Below, one piece after another: positions 1 to 8,842 of a stretch of DNA of 64,000 bases (its first letter is position 1; each line of letters opens with the position of its first letter). A program made the position numbers and the translations under genes. The stretch is from Paracoccaceae bacterium (GTDB lineage: Bacteria; Pseudomonadota; Alphaproteobacteria; Rhodobacterales; Rhodobacteraceae), in assembly GCA_028150825.1 (NCBI GenBank), contig JAOGIM010000006.1, forward strand, positions 1 through 64,000, written 5' to 3'. The notes beneath the pieces are model-generated. The model searched no databases, was not told the origin of the DNA, and saw only the letters and a program-made list of their open reading frames with translations.

Positions 1-273
1 TTCAGCAATTGGCCTTAGTTCAGAATCAGACATTAAAATTTCGCCTTTGCCACTAAGAATATAGTAAATTTCTTGCTCGTCATGATGATGTAAAGGTAAA
101 CATTCTCCCACAGGTAAGCGCAAGCATCCCATAGATAAACCTTCGTTTTGGTGTTTAGACGCATCAACGAGAAACTGCCAAGACAGATTTGGGTTCGCAC
201 CGTCATGTACTCGCTCTTCCGAATGCGCATGCCAGGCTATACTACCGACATTGTTTATAAGAATTTTGTCCAC
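1..273 (-). CDS. Cupin-domain protein, 3' end beyond window edge
   Basis: About 91 codons are visible from a GTG start at 273; the frame is still open at the window edge. A GGAG sequence lies about 8 bases before the GTG, which supports this start. The visible part is a cupin barrel: residues 62-68 read HHHDEQE, the first metal-binding cupin motif, followed by the usual YILSGKGEI strand. Single-domain cupins of this type bind a metal and act as small enzymes or sugar/amine isomerase-like proteins; the substrate cannot be told. It starts 24 bases after the stop of the broken aminotransferase on the same strand, so it is probably the tail of the same transcript as the transport and aminotransferase genes. 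Confidence 0.75.
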   Translation of the reverse strand, partial: MDKILINNVGSIAWHAHSEERVHDGANPNLSWQFLVDASKHQNEGLSMGCLRLPVGECLPLHHHDEQEIYYILSGKGEILMSDSELRPIAE

Positions 274-296
274 GTTGACGCTCCACTTTGGTCTGC

Positions 297-1621
297 TTAC
301 ACCGGAAGCACTTCCCCCAGCGCTTCGTTTAACTTGTCAGTTATTTCTGAGATCTGATGCTCTTGCATAACAAACGGGGGAGCAAGAAGAATGTGGTCTC
401 CTGATCGACCGTCCCGCGTACCCGGCATAGGATAACATATAAGGCCGGCATGAAATGCCGCTGCTTTTATCTTCAGTGCAATCCCATGTTTGGGATCAAA
501 AGGCGTCTTTGTAATGCGATCTGAAACAATTTCGAGGCCACGGAATAGACCTCTGCCCCAGATGTCACCGATATAAGGGTGTTGCCCAAAATAATCGTGA
601 AGGGCATCAGACAAAATTTCTCCTAAATGATTGCAGCGACTAACCATTTTTTGACCAATAATTTTGTTGACGACCGCATAGCTCGCCGCCGTTGCAACTG
701 GATGTCCGGTATAAGTGTGACCGTGCTGAAACATGCCGCTCCCTGCCTTTATGACATCATAGATTCTCTCTGAACAGATCATTGCACCAATTGGCTGATA
801 TCCCGCACCAAGACCCTTTGCTATACAAACAATATCTGGCGTCACTTCATCTGCTTCGCAGGCGAAAAGATATCCAGTCCGGCCCATGCCGCACATAACT
901 TCATCTAGAATTAAAAGAACGCCATAGGTATTGCAAATTTTTCGTATTTTCTGAAAATATCCTTCAACTGCGGGGACCGCGCCCAACGTAGCTCCAACAA
1001 CCGGTTCAGCTATAAAGGCTATAACTGTTTCTGGAACAGGCCGAAGGATTTCATCTTCCAACTCTTGTGCCGCGCGCTGACCGTAATCATAGGAATCCTC
1101 ACCCTCATCTTTTAAAATGTACTCATAACATGGAGCTATATGATGAACATTCATTAACAGTGGTTGAAATTTTACTCGTCACATTTCATTACCGCCAGCC
1201 CCGAGCGCACCAAGCGTATTTCCGTGATAGCTTTGCCGACTAGAGATCAAGTGGCGACGATCAGAGTTACCATTTTCAACATGATATTGACGCGCAAGCT
1301 TAAGCGCCGCTTCGGTGGCTTCTGACCCCCCTGAGACGAAATAGATCCAATTGAGATCTGCTGGGTGTAATCTGCTAAAAGACTTGCTAGTTTTTCTGCG
1401 GGCTCAGATGTAAAAAAACCAGTATGAGCAAAGGCCAAACTCTGTGTCTGATTCTGAACGGCTGAAATAATCTCCGGATCTCCGTGCCCAAGACAAGATA
1501 CGGCAGCGCCACCCGAGCCGTCAAAATAGGCTTTACCAGTATCGTCGTAAATGTAGCATCCCTCAGCTCGGACAGCTTTTGGTAAACTAATTCGCATATC
1601 ACGTGGAAACACTGAGGTCAT
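297..1621 (-). pseudogene. Class III (PLP) aminotransferase, broken by a frameshift and an in-frame stop
   Basis: Three pieces in two frames join into one class III aminotransferase of about 440 residues. The N-terminal piece starts at 1621 (MTSVFPRDMRISLPK) and is good up to LADYTQ. Near 1353-1363 the homology moves to another frame (DLNWIYFVSGGSEATEAA, then SYHGNTLGALGAGGNEM). That frame meets TGA at 1181-1179 and then continues unbroken (RVKFQPLLMNVHHIAPCYEY) to TAA at 297. Conserved parts remain: SGGSEA, DEVMCGMGRTG and the PLP lysine in CIAKGLGAGYQPIGA. One base lost (or two gained) plus one probable CGA-to-TGA change would explain the damage. The family moves amino groups from omega-amines such as putrescine, GABA or taurine. 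The intact neighbour at 1680-3083 is a paralogue. Sequencing error cannot be excluded for the frameshift, but two independent lesions favour a true pseudogene. Confidence 0.8.
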
Positions 1622-1679
1622 GTTTGCTCTCTAAGGCTTAATTAGATTTCCAGAAGTGATGAATTTGATAAAGTCGGCA

Positions 1680-3083
1680 TCAGGCCAAATTCACTGGCAC
1701 GCATCTCTCAAAATCCTTCAGTGTTCTGACTAGATTATTTTTGAGCTCCACAATTTGCTTAGTTGTTATAATTAAAGGTGGTGTTATCATCAGCCAATCC
1801 CCAAACTTGCCATAATTTGTCCTCCGACCATAAATCAAAAGACCATTCTTAAGCGCTAATTTTTGGAACAGAACAACTACGTTTAAATTGCTACTAAAAG
1901 GAGATTTAGTCTCTTGATCTGCAACCAATTCAAGTGCAAGCAGCAGCCCTTTTCCGCGGATGTCACCCACATAATTGGAGTAATTTTTTAACTCTTCAAG
2001 CGCATGTTTTAACTCCACACCACGTTCAGCCGCGTTGGTAATTAAATCGCAATCTAGCATTTCCTGCAGCACAGCGTATCCGACGGCGCACGACAACGGG
2101 TTAGCGAAATATGTAAATCCATTCAAAAAGCCACCACCAGCTGCAACGGCATTTACCATATGATCACTGGCAAGCACAGCACCCATTGGCGTATATCCTG
2201 CGGCAATGCCCTTTGCCAATACAACTATATCAGGTCGAGCATTTTGGTAATGGTCGCTCGCCAGGAATTTACCTGTACGCCCTGCCCCGCTCATCACTTC
2301 ATCATGGACAAGTAAAACACCGTACTTGCTACAAATCCGGCGTACTTCCTTCATGTAAAAAGCGTTCGAAACAACAGCTCCAGAAGCAAGGCCACCAATG
2401 GGTTCCATTATAAAAGCAAGCACAGTCTCTGCTTGCTCAGACATTATAGAATCCTCAAGTTCTGCAGCACAAGCCCGCGCAAAACTCTCGATGGTATGGT
2501 TTTTGGGTAGCCTGTAAGTAGCTGGCGCTCGTACTTTAGGCATACCTTTCAGCAGAGGCCCAAAGGCGTCATGCATTTGAGTATCACCGGTCAATGTCAA
2601 TGCGCCCAACGTACCGCCATGATAGCTCGGTTGGCGCGAGATCACCTTCCACCTCGAGGATTGATCCTTAGACAACGCATACTGGCGAGCAAGCTTTACG
2701 GCACTTTCGACAGCCTCGCTTCCGCCAGAAACAAAAAAAGCCCGCTCAAAACCCTCTCCAGCAAGACGCGTCAAAAGATTAGACAGGCGTTCATTTGCTT
2801 CACTTTCAAACTGACCCGGAAACGCAAAAGCTGCGCTTTTGGCCTGAGCGTTCATAGCCGCCAGTACTTTTTTGTTGCCGGAACCAAGGTTATTCGCAAC
2901 CGGCCCCGAAGACACATCAAGGTACTTGTTGCCATCTTTGTCCCAAAGATAAATTCCTTCCCCACGTGCTATGCGAGGAAGCCTTGCTGACCCTTTCTTA
3001 CTAAAAAAGACCTGAACTGGTTCACCAAATAGTTCCATTCCAACAGAGTTTTGTTTCTGGGATTGGACATTTTTTTGGTTCAT
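1680..3083 (-). CDS. Class III PLP-dependent omega-aminotransferase
   Basis: A full-length protein of 467 residues, the usual size for class III aminotransferases. It has the PLP phosphate-binding SGGSEA at 119-124, the SYHGGTLGA segment near 153-161, Asp261 in HDEVMSGAGRTG for the pyridine nitrogen, and the Schiff-base Lys291 in VLAKGIAAGYTPMGA. Members transfer the amino group of putrescine, GABA, beta-alanine, taurine or similar omega-amines to pyruvate or 2-oxoglutarate in the cytoplasm. Its place directly downstream of a PotABCD-type importer suggests that it works on the imported amine or a breakdown product of it. The ATG at 3083 was kept; an inner ATG (MELFGEPVQ, residue 16) is possible. 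The damaged copy next to it has the same fold but is clearly diverged, so this is not a recent duplication. Confidence 0.88.
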   Translation of the reverse strand: MNQKNVQSQKQNSVGMELFGEPVQVFFSKKGSARLPRIARGEGIYLWDKDGNKYLDVSSGPVANNLGSGNKKVLAAMNAQAKSAAFAFPGQFESEANERLSNLLTRLAGEGFERAFFVSGGSEAVESAVKLARQYALSKDQSSRWKVISRQPSYHGGTLGALTLTGDTQMHDAFGPLLKGMPKVRAPATYRLPKNHTIESFARACAAELEDSIMSEQAETVLAFIMEPIGGLASGAVVSNAFYMKEVRRICSKYGVLLVHDEVMSGAGRTGKFLASDHYQNARPDIVVLAKGIAAGYTPMGAVLASDHMVNAVAAGGGFLNGFTYFANPLSCAVGYAVLQEMLDCDLITNAAERGVELKHALEELKNYSNYVGDIRGKGLLLALELVADQETKSPFSSNLNVVVLFQKLALKNGLLIYGRRTNYGKFGDWLMITPPLIITTKQIVELKNNLVRTLKDFERCVPVNLA

Positions 3084-3125
3084 TTGCTTACACCGTATTC
3101 CCTAGCATTAAATATGATTATACGC

Positions 3126-3968
3126 TCAGCTCTTATTTTCTTTCGTACCAATGATCTGCATAATAATTAGCAATCCAGAGGATATAATAATTAAAATCGT
3201 CGAAATTGCCGCAATAGTTGGATCGATTTGATCCCTTAGTGCAAGAAACATACTGCGAGTGATCGTAGAGTTGTCACCGCCTGCTACAAAAAGTGAAATA
3301 ATCACCTCATCAAAGGAAGTTAAAAAGGCAATTAAGGCAGATGACACTATGGAAAATTTAATCTGCGGCAAAGTTATTTCCCGAAAAGCGCGGAAGCGTG
3401 TGGCCCCTAAAGAACGCGCAACCTTTTCTTGATTCATGTCGTAGTTCTTTAATGCACTAAACACGATTATTAGGACTAATGGCATTGCAACCAGTGAATG
3501 CCCCAGAACAAGACCTAAAACGCTTCCGACTAATTTCAGTTGTACGAAAAAATAGAAAAGACCAATCGCAACAAGGATGCTAGGCACCATCATAGGTGAA
3601 ATGAATATTGGGAATAACATTTTACTGATCCGAGAGTTTCCGTTCACCAATCCATAAGCTGCCATTGTACCCACTGGTACTGCCACAATAATTGTTAACA
3701 CGGCAACTTTCACCGAGGTCCACGTTGCCTGCATCCAGTCATTAAACCCATTTTCAACTTTCCACGAAAAAAAGTAGTTCTCATACCATCGCAGTGACCA
3801 TTCCTTGGGTGGGAATTCGAGGTATTGGCTTGCCGAAAAAGACATTGGAATCACTACCATAGATGGTACTATCAAAAGAAATAGTGCGATATAAGAGAAG
3901 ATGTAAAGCCAAAGCCGATCCTTCAGTCGTATTTGCGTTTCAGAAACATTTTTATTCAAAAACCCCAT
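3126..3968 (-). CDS. potC: PotC-like ABC transporter permease
   Basis: Inner-membrane permease of a polyamine/spermidine-type ABC importer, about 280 residues. I start it at ATG 3968 (MGFLNKNVSETQ) because GAGG lies shortly upstream; the longer open frame to 4079 is only the shadow of the frameshifted potB end. Six membrane segments are visible (for example LWLYIFSYIALFLLIVPSMV at the N-terminus). The cytoplasmic EAA loop that docks on the ATPase is present around KVARSLGATRFRAFREITLP. It lies 5 bases after the in-frame-restored stop of the potB-like gene and would be coupled to it. The true ligand is not shown by the permease; this family carries putrescine, spermidine and other small cationic or zwitterionic compounds. 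Confidence 0.85.
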   Translation of the reverse strand: MGFLNKNVSETQIRLKDRLWLYIFSYIALFLLIVPSMVVIPMSFSASQYLEFPPKEWSLRWYENYFFSWKVENGFNDWMQATWTSVKVAVLTIIVAVPVGTMAAYGLVNGNSRISKMLFPIFISPMMVPSILVAIGLFYFFVQLKLVGSVLGLVLGHSLVAMPLVLIIVFSALKNYDMNQEKVARSLGATRFRAFREITLPQIKFSIVSSALIAFLTSFDEVIISLFVAGGDNSTITRSMFLALRDQIDPTIAAISTILIIISSGLLIIMQIIGTKENKS

Positions 3969-3973
3969 TTTGC

Positions 3974-4862
3974 TTACCTCTTTCCTAGCTGATCCATCGA
4001 AACCAACTTTGAAGCGATGAACAGAATAATACTCGTAATGACGAGCAGCACTACTCCAAGAGCACTTGCAGCGCCCCAACTGAAATAAAGCTCAATGTTA
4101 CTGGAAATTTTCATCGCTGCCATGATTACGCGCCCCCCCCCCTAAAATCGCTGGGGTCACGTAGAACCCAAGACAGAGCACAAAGACAATCAATAACCCT
4201 GCCGTCAGGCCAGGCAAAGAAAGTGGGAAAAATACAGTCCAAAATGCGCGAGTAGGCGTTGCACCTAAGCTTGAGGCCGCTTTAAGGCAGTCTTTGTCGA
4301 TAGATCGCATGTTTGCGTAAAGAGGCAAAATCAAAAAAGGCAGCATGATGTGTACCATCCCAATAAGTGTTCCAGTTGTATTATGGACAAACTTGATCGG
4401 CTCACTAATTAACCCAATGTCTAATGCGATGTTGTTTATCAAACCTTTTTTTTGCAACAACACAAGCCAAGCATATGTACGCACCAAAAGGCTGGTCCAA
4501 AATGGGATTAATACGCCTATCATGCAAATACTTGCCCATCTGCGTGAAAGCTGGGACATAAAATATGCTAGAGGGTAGCCTATAATTGCGCAGATTAAAG
4601 TAGTCAAAATACTAATTTTAAATGTGGTGATAAATATGCGAATATAAGCACGACTTTTAGTCATTCTTTCATAATTTTCAAAAGAAAAACCGCCATCACG
4701 CCCTATAAAAGATAGATAAAACAACCAACCGACAGGAATGATAATTAGTGCTGCGACAAAGATCAAATAGGGCAAAGTTAGCCCAAGCAACGTTAAACGC
4801 TCTTTAAATGCAACCTTCTGCAGACCTTCTTCGTTCAGCTTTTCCAATATAGCACCGCCCAT
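3974..4862 (-). CDS. potB: PotB-like ABC permease, out of frame at a C10/G10 tract
   Basis: First permease of the PotABCD-type importer, starting at ATG 4862 (MGGAILEKLNEEG). The frame runs well through the EAA loop (KAASSLGATPTRAFWTVFFP) to GFYVTPAILGGG. It then crosses ten consecutive C (plus strand 4133-4142) and ends early as ARNHGSDENFQ, about 60 residues short. Removing one base from the tract restores the normal family ending: GRVIMAAMKISSNIELYFSW, a last membrane helix and a stop at 3974, only 5 bases before potC. So the coding sequence is complete except for tract length. Either the tract is phase-variable by slippage (off state here) or the base count is a sequencing or assembly error. 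The short product would lack the final membrane helix and probably not assemble. Confidence 0.82.
4133..4142. repeat. Homopolymer of ten C (G10 in the coding strand) inside potB-like gene
   Basis: Ten identical bases in the coding part of the permease. Nine would keep the frame. Runs of this length are very unlikely by chance at this base composition, and they are known slippage points for phase variation in other bacteria (poly-G tracts of Campylobacter and Neisseria). Confidence 0.9.
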
Positions 4863-5939
4863 TTAACTCACCAAATAGCTATCGGCGACCCTAAGACCTA
4901 TTTTGACGTCTTGTCCGACTGCGGGTAAGGCTACCTGCGTCACACTTCCGTTGGGCACACGCACGCGCAGTATAACCTCATCTTTACTCATCGAATTTAG
5001 TTTAATTACCAGTAACTGGCTTTCACCTTGAAAAATTGAGTCAAGTACAATTCCAGCGAAAATATTGACATTGTCCGAATTCTCACTTGTGATAAATGCT
5101 TTTTCCGGTCTCACGACCAAAATAAAATCGCCATCATTTTTTACAGGTGTCGAAATCTTAATTTCAGCCCCATCAAAAAATACCAAACCTTTTTTTACGC
5201 TTACGGGTAAAAGGCTTGACTCTCCAATGAAATCCGCGATGAAATGATTGTTGGGATGCTCATATATCTCATTCGGCGTACCCAACTGCATCAGTTCACC
5301 ATCGTTAATAACTGTAATCCTGTCTGACATCGTCAGGGCTTCTTTTTGGTCATGTGTCACGTAAACGGTCGTCATATTTAATGTATCATGCAATTGGCGA
5401 AGCTCTATCTGCATCTCTTCACGCAACTTTTTGTCTAGTGCAGACAATGGTTCATCCATAAGAAGAATTTTAGGCTTAAAGACAATCGCCCGTGCTAACG
5501 CAACGCGCTGCTTTTGCCCTCCTGAAAGTTCATCCACTCCGCGATGGCCAAGACCGGCAAGCTTCACGGTCTCTAGCGCCTCTTGGACACTACGATTTGT
5601 ATCAGCAACGCTTACTCCGCGCAGTTTTTGAGGATATCCCACGTTTTGTTCGACGGACATGTGCGGGAACAAAGCATAATTCTGAAATACCATGCCAATT
5701 CCACGTAAATGCGGTGGCTTAAGAATAACCTCATCTTCCCCAAATTTTACGCTGCCGTAATCAGGGTTCGTAAAACCTGCCAAAACCATTAGAAGTGTAG
5801 TTTTTCCTGAACCAGACGGTCCAAGAAGCGTCATAAATTCTCCCGAACTTATTTCAAGACTTATATCTTTGAGGGCATAGAATTTATCATACGTCTTTGT
5901 GACATTCTTTATTGATATATTAAGTGAACTATCTGTCAT
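4863..5939 (-). CDS. potA: PotA-like ABC transporter ATPase
   Basis: The ATP-hydrolysing subunit of the polyamine-type importer, 358 residues, full length. Visible are Walker A (GPSGSGKTT, about 40-48), the Q-loop (VFQNYALFP), the ABC signature LSGGQKQRVALARAI near 138-152, Walker B ILLMDEPLSALD near 158-169 and the switch His in YVTHDQKEA. The C-terminal ~110 residues form the TOBE region usual in PotA/CysA-type ATPases. ATG at 5939 follows the binding-protein gene; the potB-like ATG is immediately after its stop, so ATPase and permeases should be translated as one unit. No missing residues were seen. Confidence 0.92.
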   Translation of the reverse strand: MTDSSLNISIKNVTKTYDKFYALKDISLEISSGEFMTLLGPSGSGKTTLLMVLAGFTNPDYGSVKFGEDEVILKPPHLRGIGMVFQNYALFPHMSVEQNVGYPQKLRGVSVADTNRSVQEALETVKLAGLGHRGVDELSGGQKQRVALARAIVFKPKILLMDEPLSALDKKLREEMQIELRQLHDTLNMTTVYVTHDQKEALTMSDRITVINDGELMQLGTPNEIYEHPNNHFIADFIGESSLLPVSVKKGLVFFDGAEIKISTPVKNDGDFILVVRPEKAFITSENSDNVNIFAGIVLDSIFQGESQLLVIKLNSMSKDEVILRVRVPNGSVTQVALPAVGQDVKIGLRVADSYLVS

Positions 5940-5964
5940 TGGGGGCCGTTCTTCATAAAATCAC

Positions 5965-5986
5965 TCGGAGGGTTAACACCCTCCAA
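5965..5986 (-). promoter_or_regulatory. Intercistronic hairpin between potD-like and potA-like genes
   Basis: In the minus-strand RNA, GGAGGG and CCCTCC pair around a 6-base loop, with two further pairs (one G-U) at the base. Such hairpins behind a binding-protein gene commonly stop 3' decay or cause partial termination, so that more binding protein than membrane parts is made. The U-run after it is short (GATTTTATG), so full termination is unlikely. Role inferred. Confidence 0.5.
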
Positions 5987-6013
5987 GTTTATCATACTTA
6001 AAATTAAGATGAC

Positions 6014-7072
6014 TTATTCTGTCATCATTTCAGTATACATCTCAGAAGCAATCGTGCGCCACTTCGCATACCATTCCGTGCTCAAAGTCAACTGATGCTG
6101 AGCATTTTCAGGATGACTTGGCATTTGAAGTGCCCGCGCATCTTCCATCAAGCCAAGCTCATAGACTTTACCATTAGTAGGACCATAAGTTATGTATTTA
6201 GCAAATTCTGCCATATACTCAGGCTTCATCATTTCTGCAATATACTTCATGGCGAGATCTTTGTTCTTAGCGCCCTTAGGAATTCCATAGCCTTCCCAGT
6301 CCATTATGCCTGTTTGCCAGTGATACGCAACTTTCGCACCATCTTCTTTTGCTACGTCAAAACGACCATTCCAACCAGTGGTCATGTCGACTTCGCCATC
6401 CTTCATAAGCTGAGCGTGCTGCGCCCCTGATGACCACCACACAGCTATATGCGGCTTTATAGTTCTAATCTTGTTTAATGCTCGCTCAATACCTTCTTCG
6501 CTATCCAAAACTTCGTAAACCTGATCCATAGGAACACCATCACCCAGGAGTGCTGCTTCTAGCTGTGCACCCACATTATTGCGCATCGCTCTGGTTCCAG
6601 GGAATTTTTCAACATCAAAAAAATCTGCCCAAGTTTTCGGCCCATTATCCCCGTAGGTGTCTGTATTGTAGCCAGCTACAACTGAGAATATATCTGCACC
6701 CGCACAATATTCACTATACATTCCAGGCAAATGGTTGCTTACGTCAATCACGGAGTAATCGAGCTTCTCCAAAATACCTTCTGCGCCGCCAGACGCACAA
6801 TTTCCAGCGCCGCTTGAGAAGATATCAAACTTATCAGCGCCAGATTTCACCATTAGCTTTACATCTGAGATGCCGCCATAAGTGTCCTCCTTTACGGTAA
6901 TGCCCATTGCTTTGGCTGCCGGCTGAAAAATCCCTAAAGATTGACCCTTCTGATACGCACCACCCCAAGATACGATCCTTAAGGTATCGTCTGCATTTGC
7001 GATAGTACCGGCCATAATCATCCCAGCGATGGTAAGATAACTCCCAGCTGATTTTATCAATTTGAAATTCAT
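6014..7072 (-). CDS. potD: PotD-like periplasmic substrate-binding protein
   Basis: Extracellular solute-binding protein of the PotD/PotF class, 352 residues. A signal peptide is clear: MNFKLIKSAG, a hydrophobic core, and a likely cut after IANA at residue 27 before DDTLRIVSWGG. The TLRIVSWGGAYQKGQ start of the mature protein, the ISDVKLMVKSGADKFDI strand and the WADFFDVEKFPGTRAMR segment are typical of the family. The protein binds the ligand in the periplasm and delivers it to the two permeases. Family members bind putrescine, spermidine or other amines; ligand residues cannot be assigned safely by reading. It is first in the minus-strand transporter block and is separated from the ATPase by a hairpin. 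Strong TTCTCCC/GGGAGAAAAAG context lies just before the ATG. Confidence 0.9.
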   Translation of the reverse strand: MNFKLIKSAGSYLTIAGMIMAGTIANADDTLRIVSWGGAYQKGQSLGIFQPAAKAMGITVKEDTYGGISDVKLMVKSGADKFDIFSSGAGNCASGGAEGILEKLDYSVIDVSNHLPGMYSEYCAGADIFSVVAGYNTDTYGDNGPKTWADFFDVEKFPGTRAMRNNVGAQLEAALLGDGVPMDQVYEVLDSEEGIERALNKIRTIKPHIAVWWSSGAQHAQLMKDGEVDMTTGWNGRFDVAKEDGAKVAYHWQTGIMDWEGYGIPKGAKNKDLAMKYIAEMMKPEYMAEFAKYITYGPTNGKVYELGLMEDARALQMPSHPENAQHQLTLSTEWYAKWRTIASEMYTEMMTE

Positions 7073-7151
7073 ACTTTTTCTCCCAGTTTGTTTGTCTTTC
7101 TTGCATTATTTGTTTAGGTATACCGCCTTATCTAAGCATTGATCTTTATAT

Positions 7152-8514
7152 TTAAGCAAGAAAAGATTTTTGATGACTCATAGTTTGCGCTTGCCTTATC
7201 TGCCAATAATCACACCAGCGATACCAAGAAACGACGGCAGGCAAAAACCAAGGCCGTCCATTATAAAGCGGTTTTGTTGGAAAGGGCAGATCATCAAATG
7301 CCGTTTTTCCCTCAATCAATCCCAGGACCTTTTGCCCCAGACGCATGCCCAGATAACTGGCCATAGATACTCCGGAACCACAGTAACCCATCGCGTAATA
7401 AATTCCATCATACTGTCCAGTGTGAGCCATTTCATCAAACGTGTACGCGACCGTGCCTGTCCAAGAATGGGAAATCTTTGTTCCTTCAAGCTGTGGGAAA
7501 ATCCTAACCATATCTTTAAGCAGCTTTGGACCACTGACCATTGGGTCCGTTTCTGTCGCCGAAACGCGCCCCCCAAACAAAACACGAGTCCGATCTGGAG
7601 ATGGCCGATAGTAATAGACGACTTTGCAGGTATCACTAGCAATTCTATTTGTAGGGAAAAGAACGTCCATTACGCTAGACTCAAGCGGCTCTGTGGATAT
7701 TATGTAACTCCCAATGGGGATTACTCGCCTTTGCAACCAAGGAGTCAGGTTCGTGGTATATCCATTCGTGGCGACGATAACATCCCGTGCGCTAACTTTG
7801 CCTTTTGTCGTTGTTAAGACAAAACCGTTTAAATCTTTTTCAATATCGATAACTGAGCATTCGCCGACCACAGATGCTCCAGCCTCAAGCACCCGATTTA
7901 GAAGTCCCCTATGATATTTTGCAGGATTAAGTGACGCGTGGCGGGGAAACAAGACACCACCATGATAAGTGTCTGAACCAAGCTCTTCTAGCTGATTTAT
8001 GCGCGAAATAGCATGGGCTTCAATACCTTCGGTCCGACCAACCTTTTCAGCATCTCGAGCAATTATTTCATAGTGCTTTGGAGTATGTGCGGCATGATAG
8101 CGACCCGATCTAAAAAAACTACAATCTATGTCTTCCGAAGTGACAAAATCTTCCAGCCAGTCAAGGGCAAACTCGCCCTCTTTGCGAATAGCCTGTCCTC
8201 TCTCCACACCAAATTTTTGCGACAGCGATTCCAGCGAAGGCTTGATGCTGGTACTCACTTGACCACCGTTTCGCGTACTACATCCAAAACCAGGGTTTCC
8301 AGCTTCTAGCACAGCAGTTGAACGGCCACCTCGTATACTTTGAAGAGCTGCATTCAGGCCCGTGTAACCAGACCCAACAATAGCCACGTCTACCTGACAC
8401 TGGGGGGGGGGGCCACTTATCAGCATCAAATATTGGTAAACCGTCAAGCCAATAGGGTGTATCCTTCCAATCCTCCAACCATTCGGCTTCATTTAAAATT
8501 CTTTTGTTTCCCAT
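7152..8514 (-). CDS. FAD-dependent oxidoreductase (PuuB/DAO family), out of frame at a G11 tract
   Basis: A D-amino-acid-oxidase-fold flavoprotein like gamma-glutamylputrescine oxidase. The true N-terminus is in one frame from ATG 8514 (MGNKRILNEAEWLEDWKDTP) to DADKWPPPP; from QCQVDVAIVGSGYTGLNAAL onward the rest (about 415 residues) is in another frame. The switch is exactly at eleven G on the plus strand (8402-8412); ten would give WPPPQCQVD and a normal protein of about 450 residues. The GSGYTG dinucleotide motif, the ATNGYT strand and the C-terminal YYAMGYCGSGVSMASYLG segment are intact. In the Puu pathway this enzyme oxidises the gamma-glutamylated amine to an aldehyde. It faces the GS-like and dehydrogenase genes divergently. 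As for potB, tract-length switching or a base-count error are the alternatives. Confidence 0.83.
8402..8412. repeat. Homopolymer of eleven G inside the FAD oxidoreductase gene
   Basis: Eleven consecutive G near codon 35 of the oxidoreductase. Ten would be in frame. It is the second long poly-G/C run in this locus, both inside coding sequence and both one base off frame. Confidence 0.9.
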
Positions 8515-8842
8515 CTTCTCTAGCACTCGTTCGTTTAAGAAGGTTTCTCATTGCCTGTTCTTAGTCACTCTAAGTGATAGGCACTACAGTAGAAAACGAA
8601 AGTGGATTAGGCAATTCAATAAATTGGAACATCTTATGATTTTAAGGATACGTAAAAGGCTATTGGAAATATAAAAAGTTTCTTCTGCAGACCTAAATCA
8701 TGCCTAATCAGCTTAAAAACTGGCTAATTTGAATTAAAGGACATGCTAAACAATATATTTAATCAACTTTTAAAACATTGCTACGTCCACTTAAAAAATT
8801 TAATATTTCCAGACATATCAAAAATAAAGAAAAACTCGCCGT
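8515..8842. promoter_or_regulatory. Divergent intergenic region, probable promoters for both arms of the amine locus
   Basis: About 330 AT-rich bases separate the minus-strand FAD oxidoreductase from the plus-strand cupin gene, so both promoters must lie here. A short inverted repeat (TCACT, 3 bases, AGTGA; 8565-8577) is the only symmetric element I see. No convincing sigma-70 pair, RNA gene or regulator gene was found, and no regulator is encoded nearby in the window. Confidence 0.4.

Noticed and set aside
2571-2990. 139-codon plus-strand open frame
   Set aside because: Shadow of the class III aminotransferase gene.
3969-4079. Long N-terminal extension of the PotC-like permease
   Set aside because: It is the out-of-frame reading of the potB 3' end; the good start and ribosome-binding site are at 3968.
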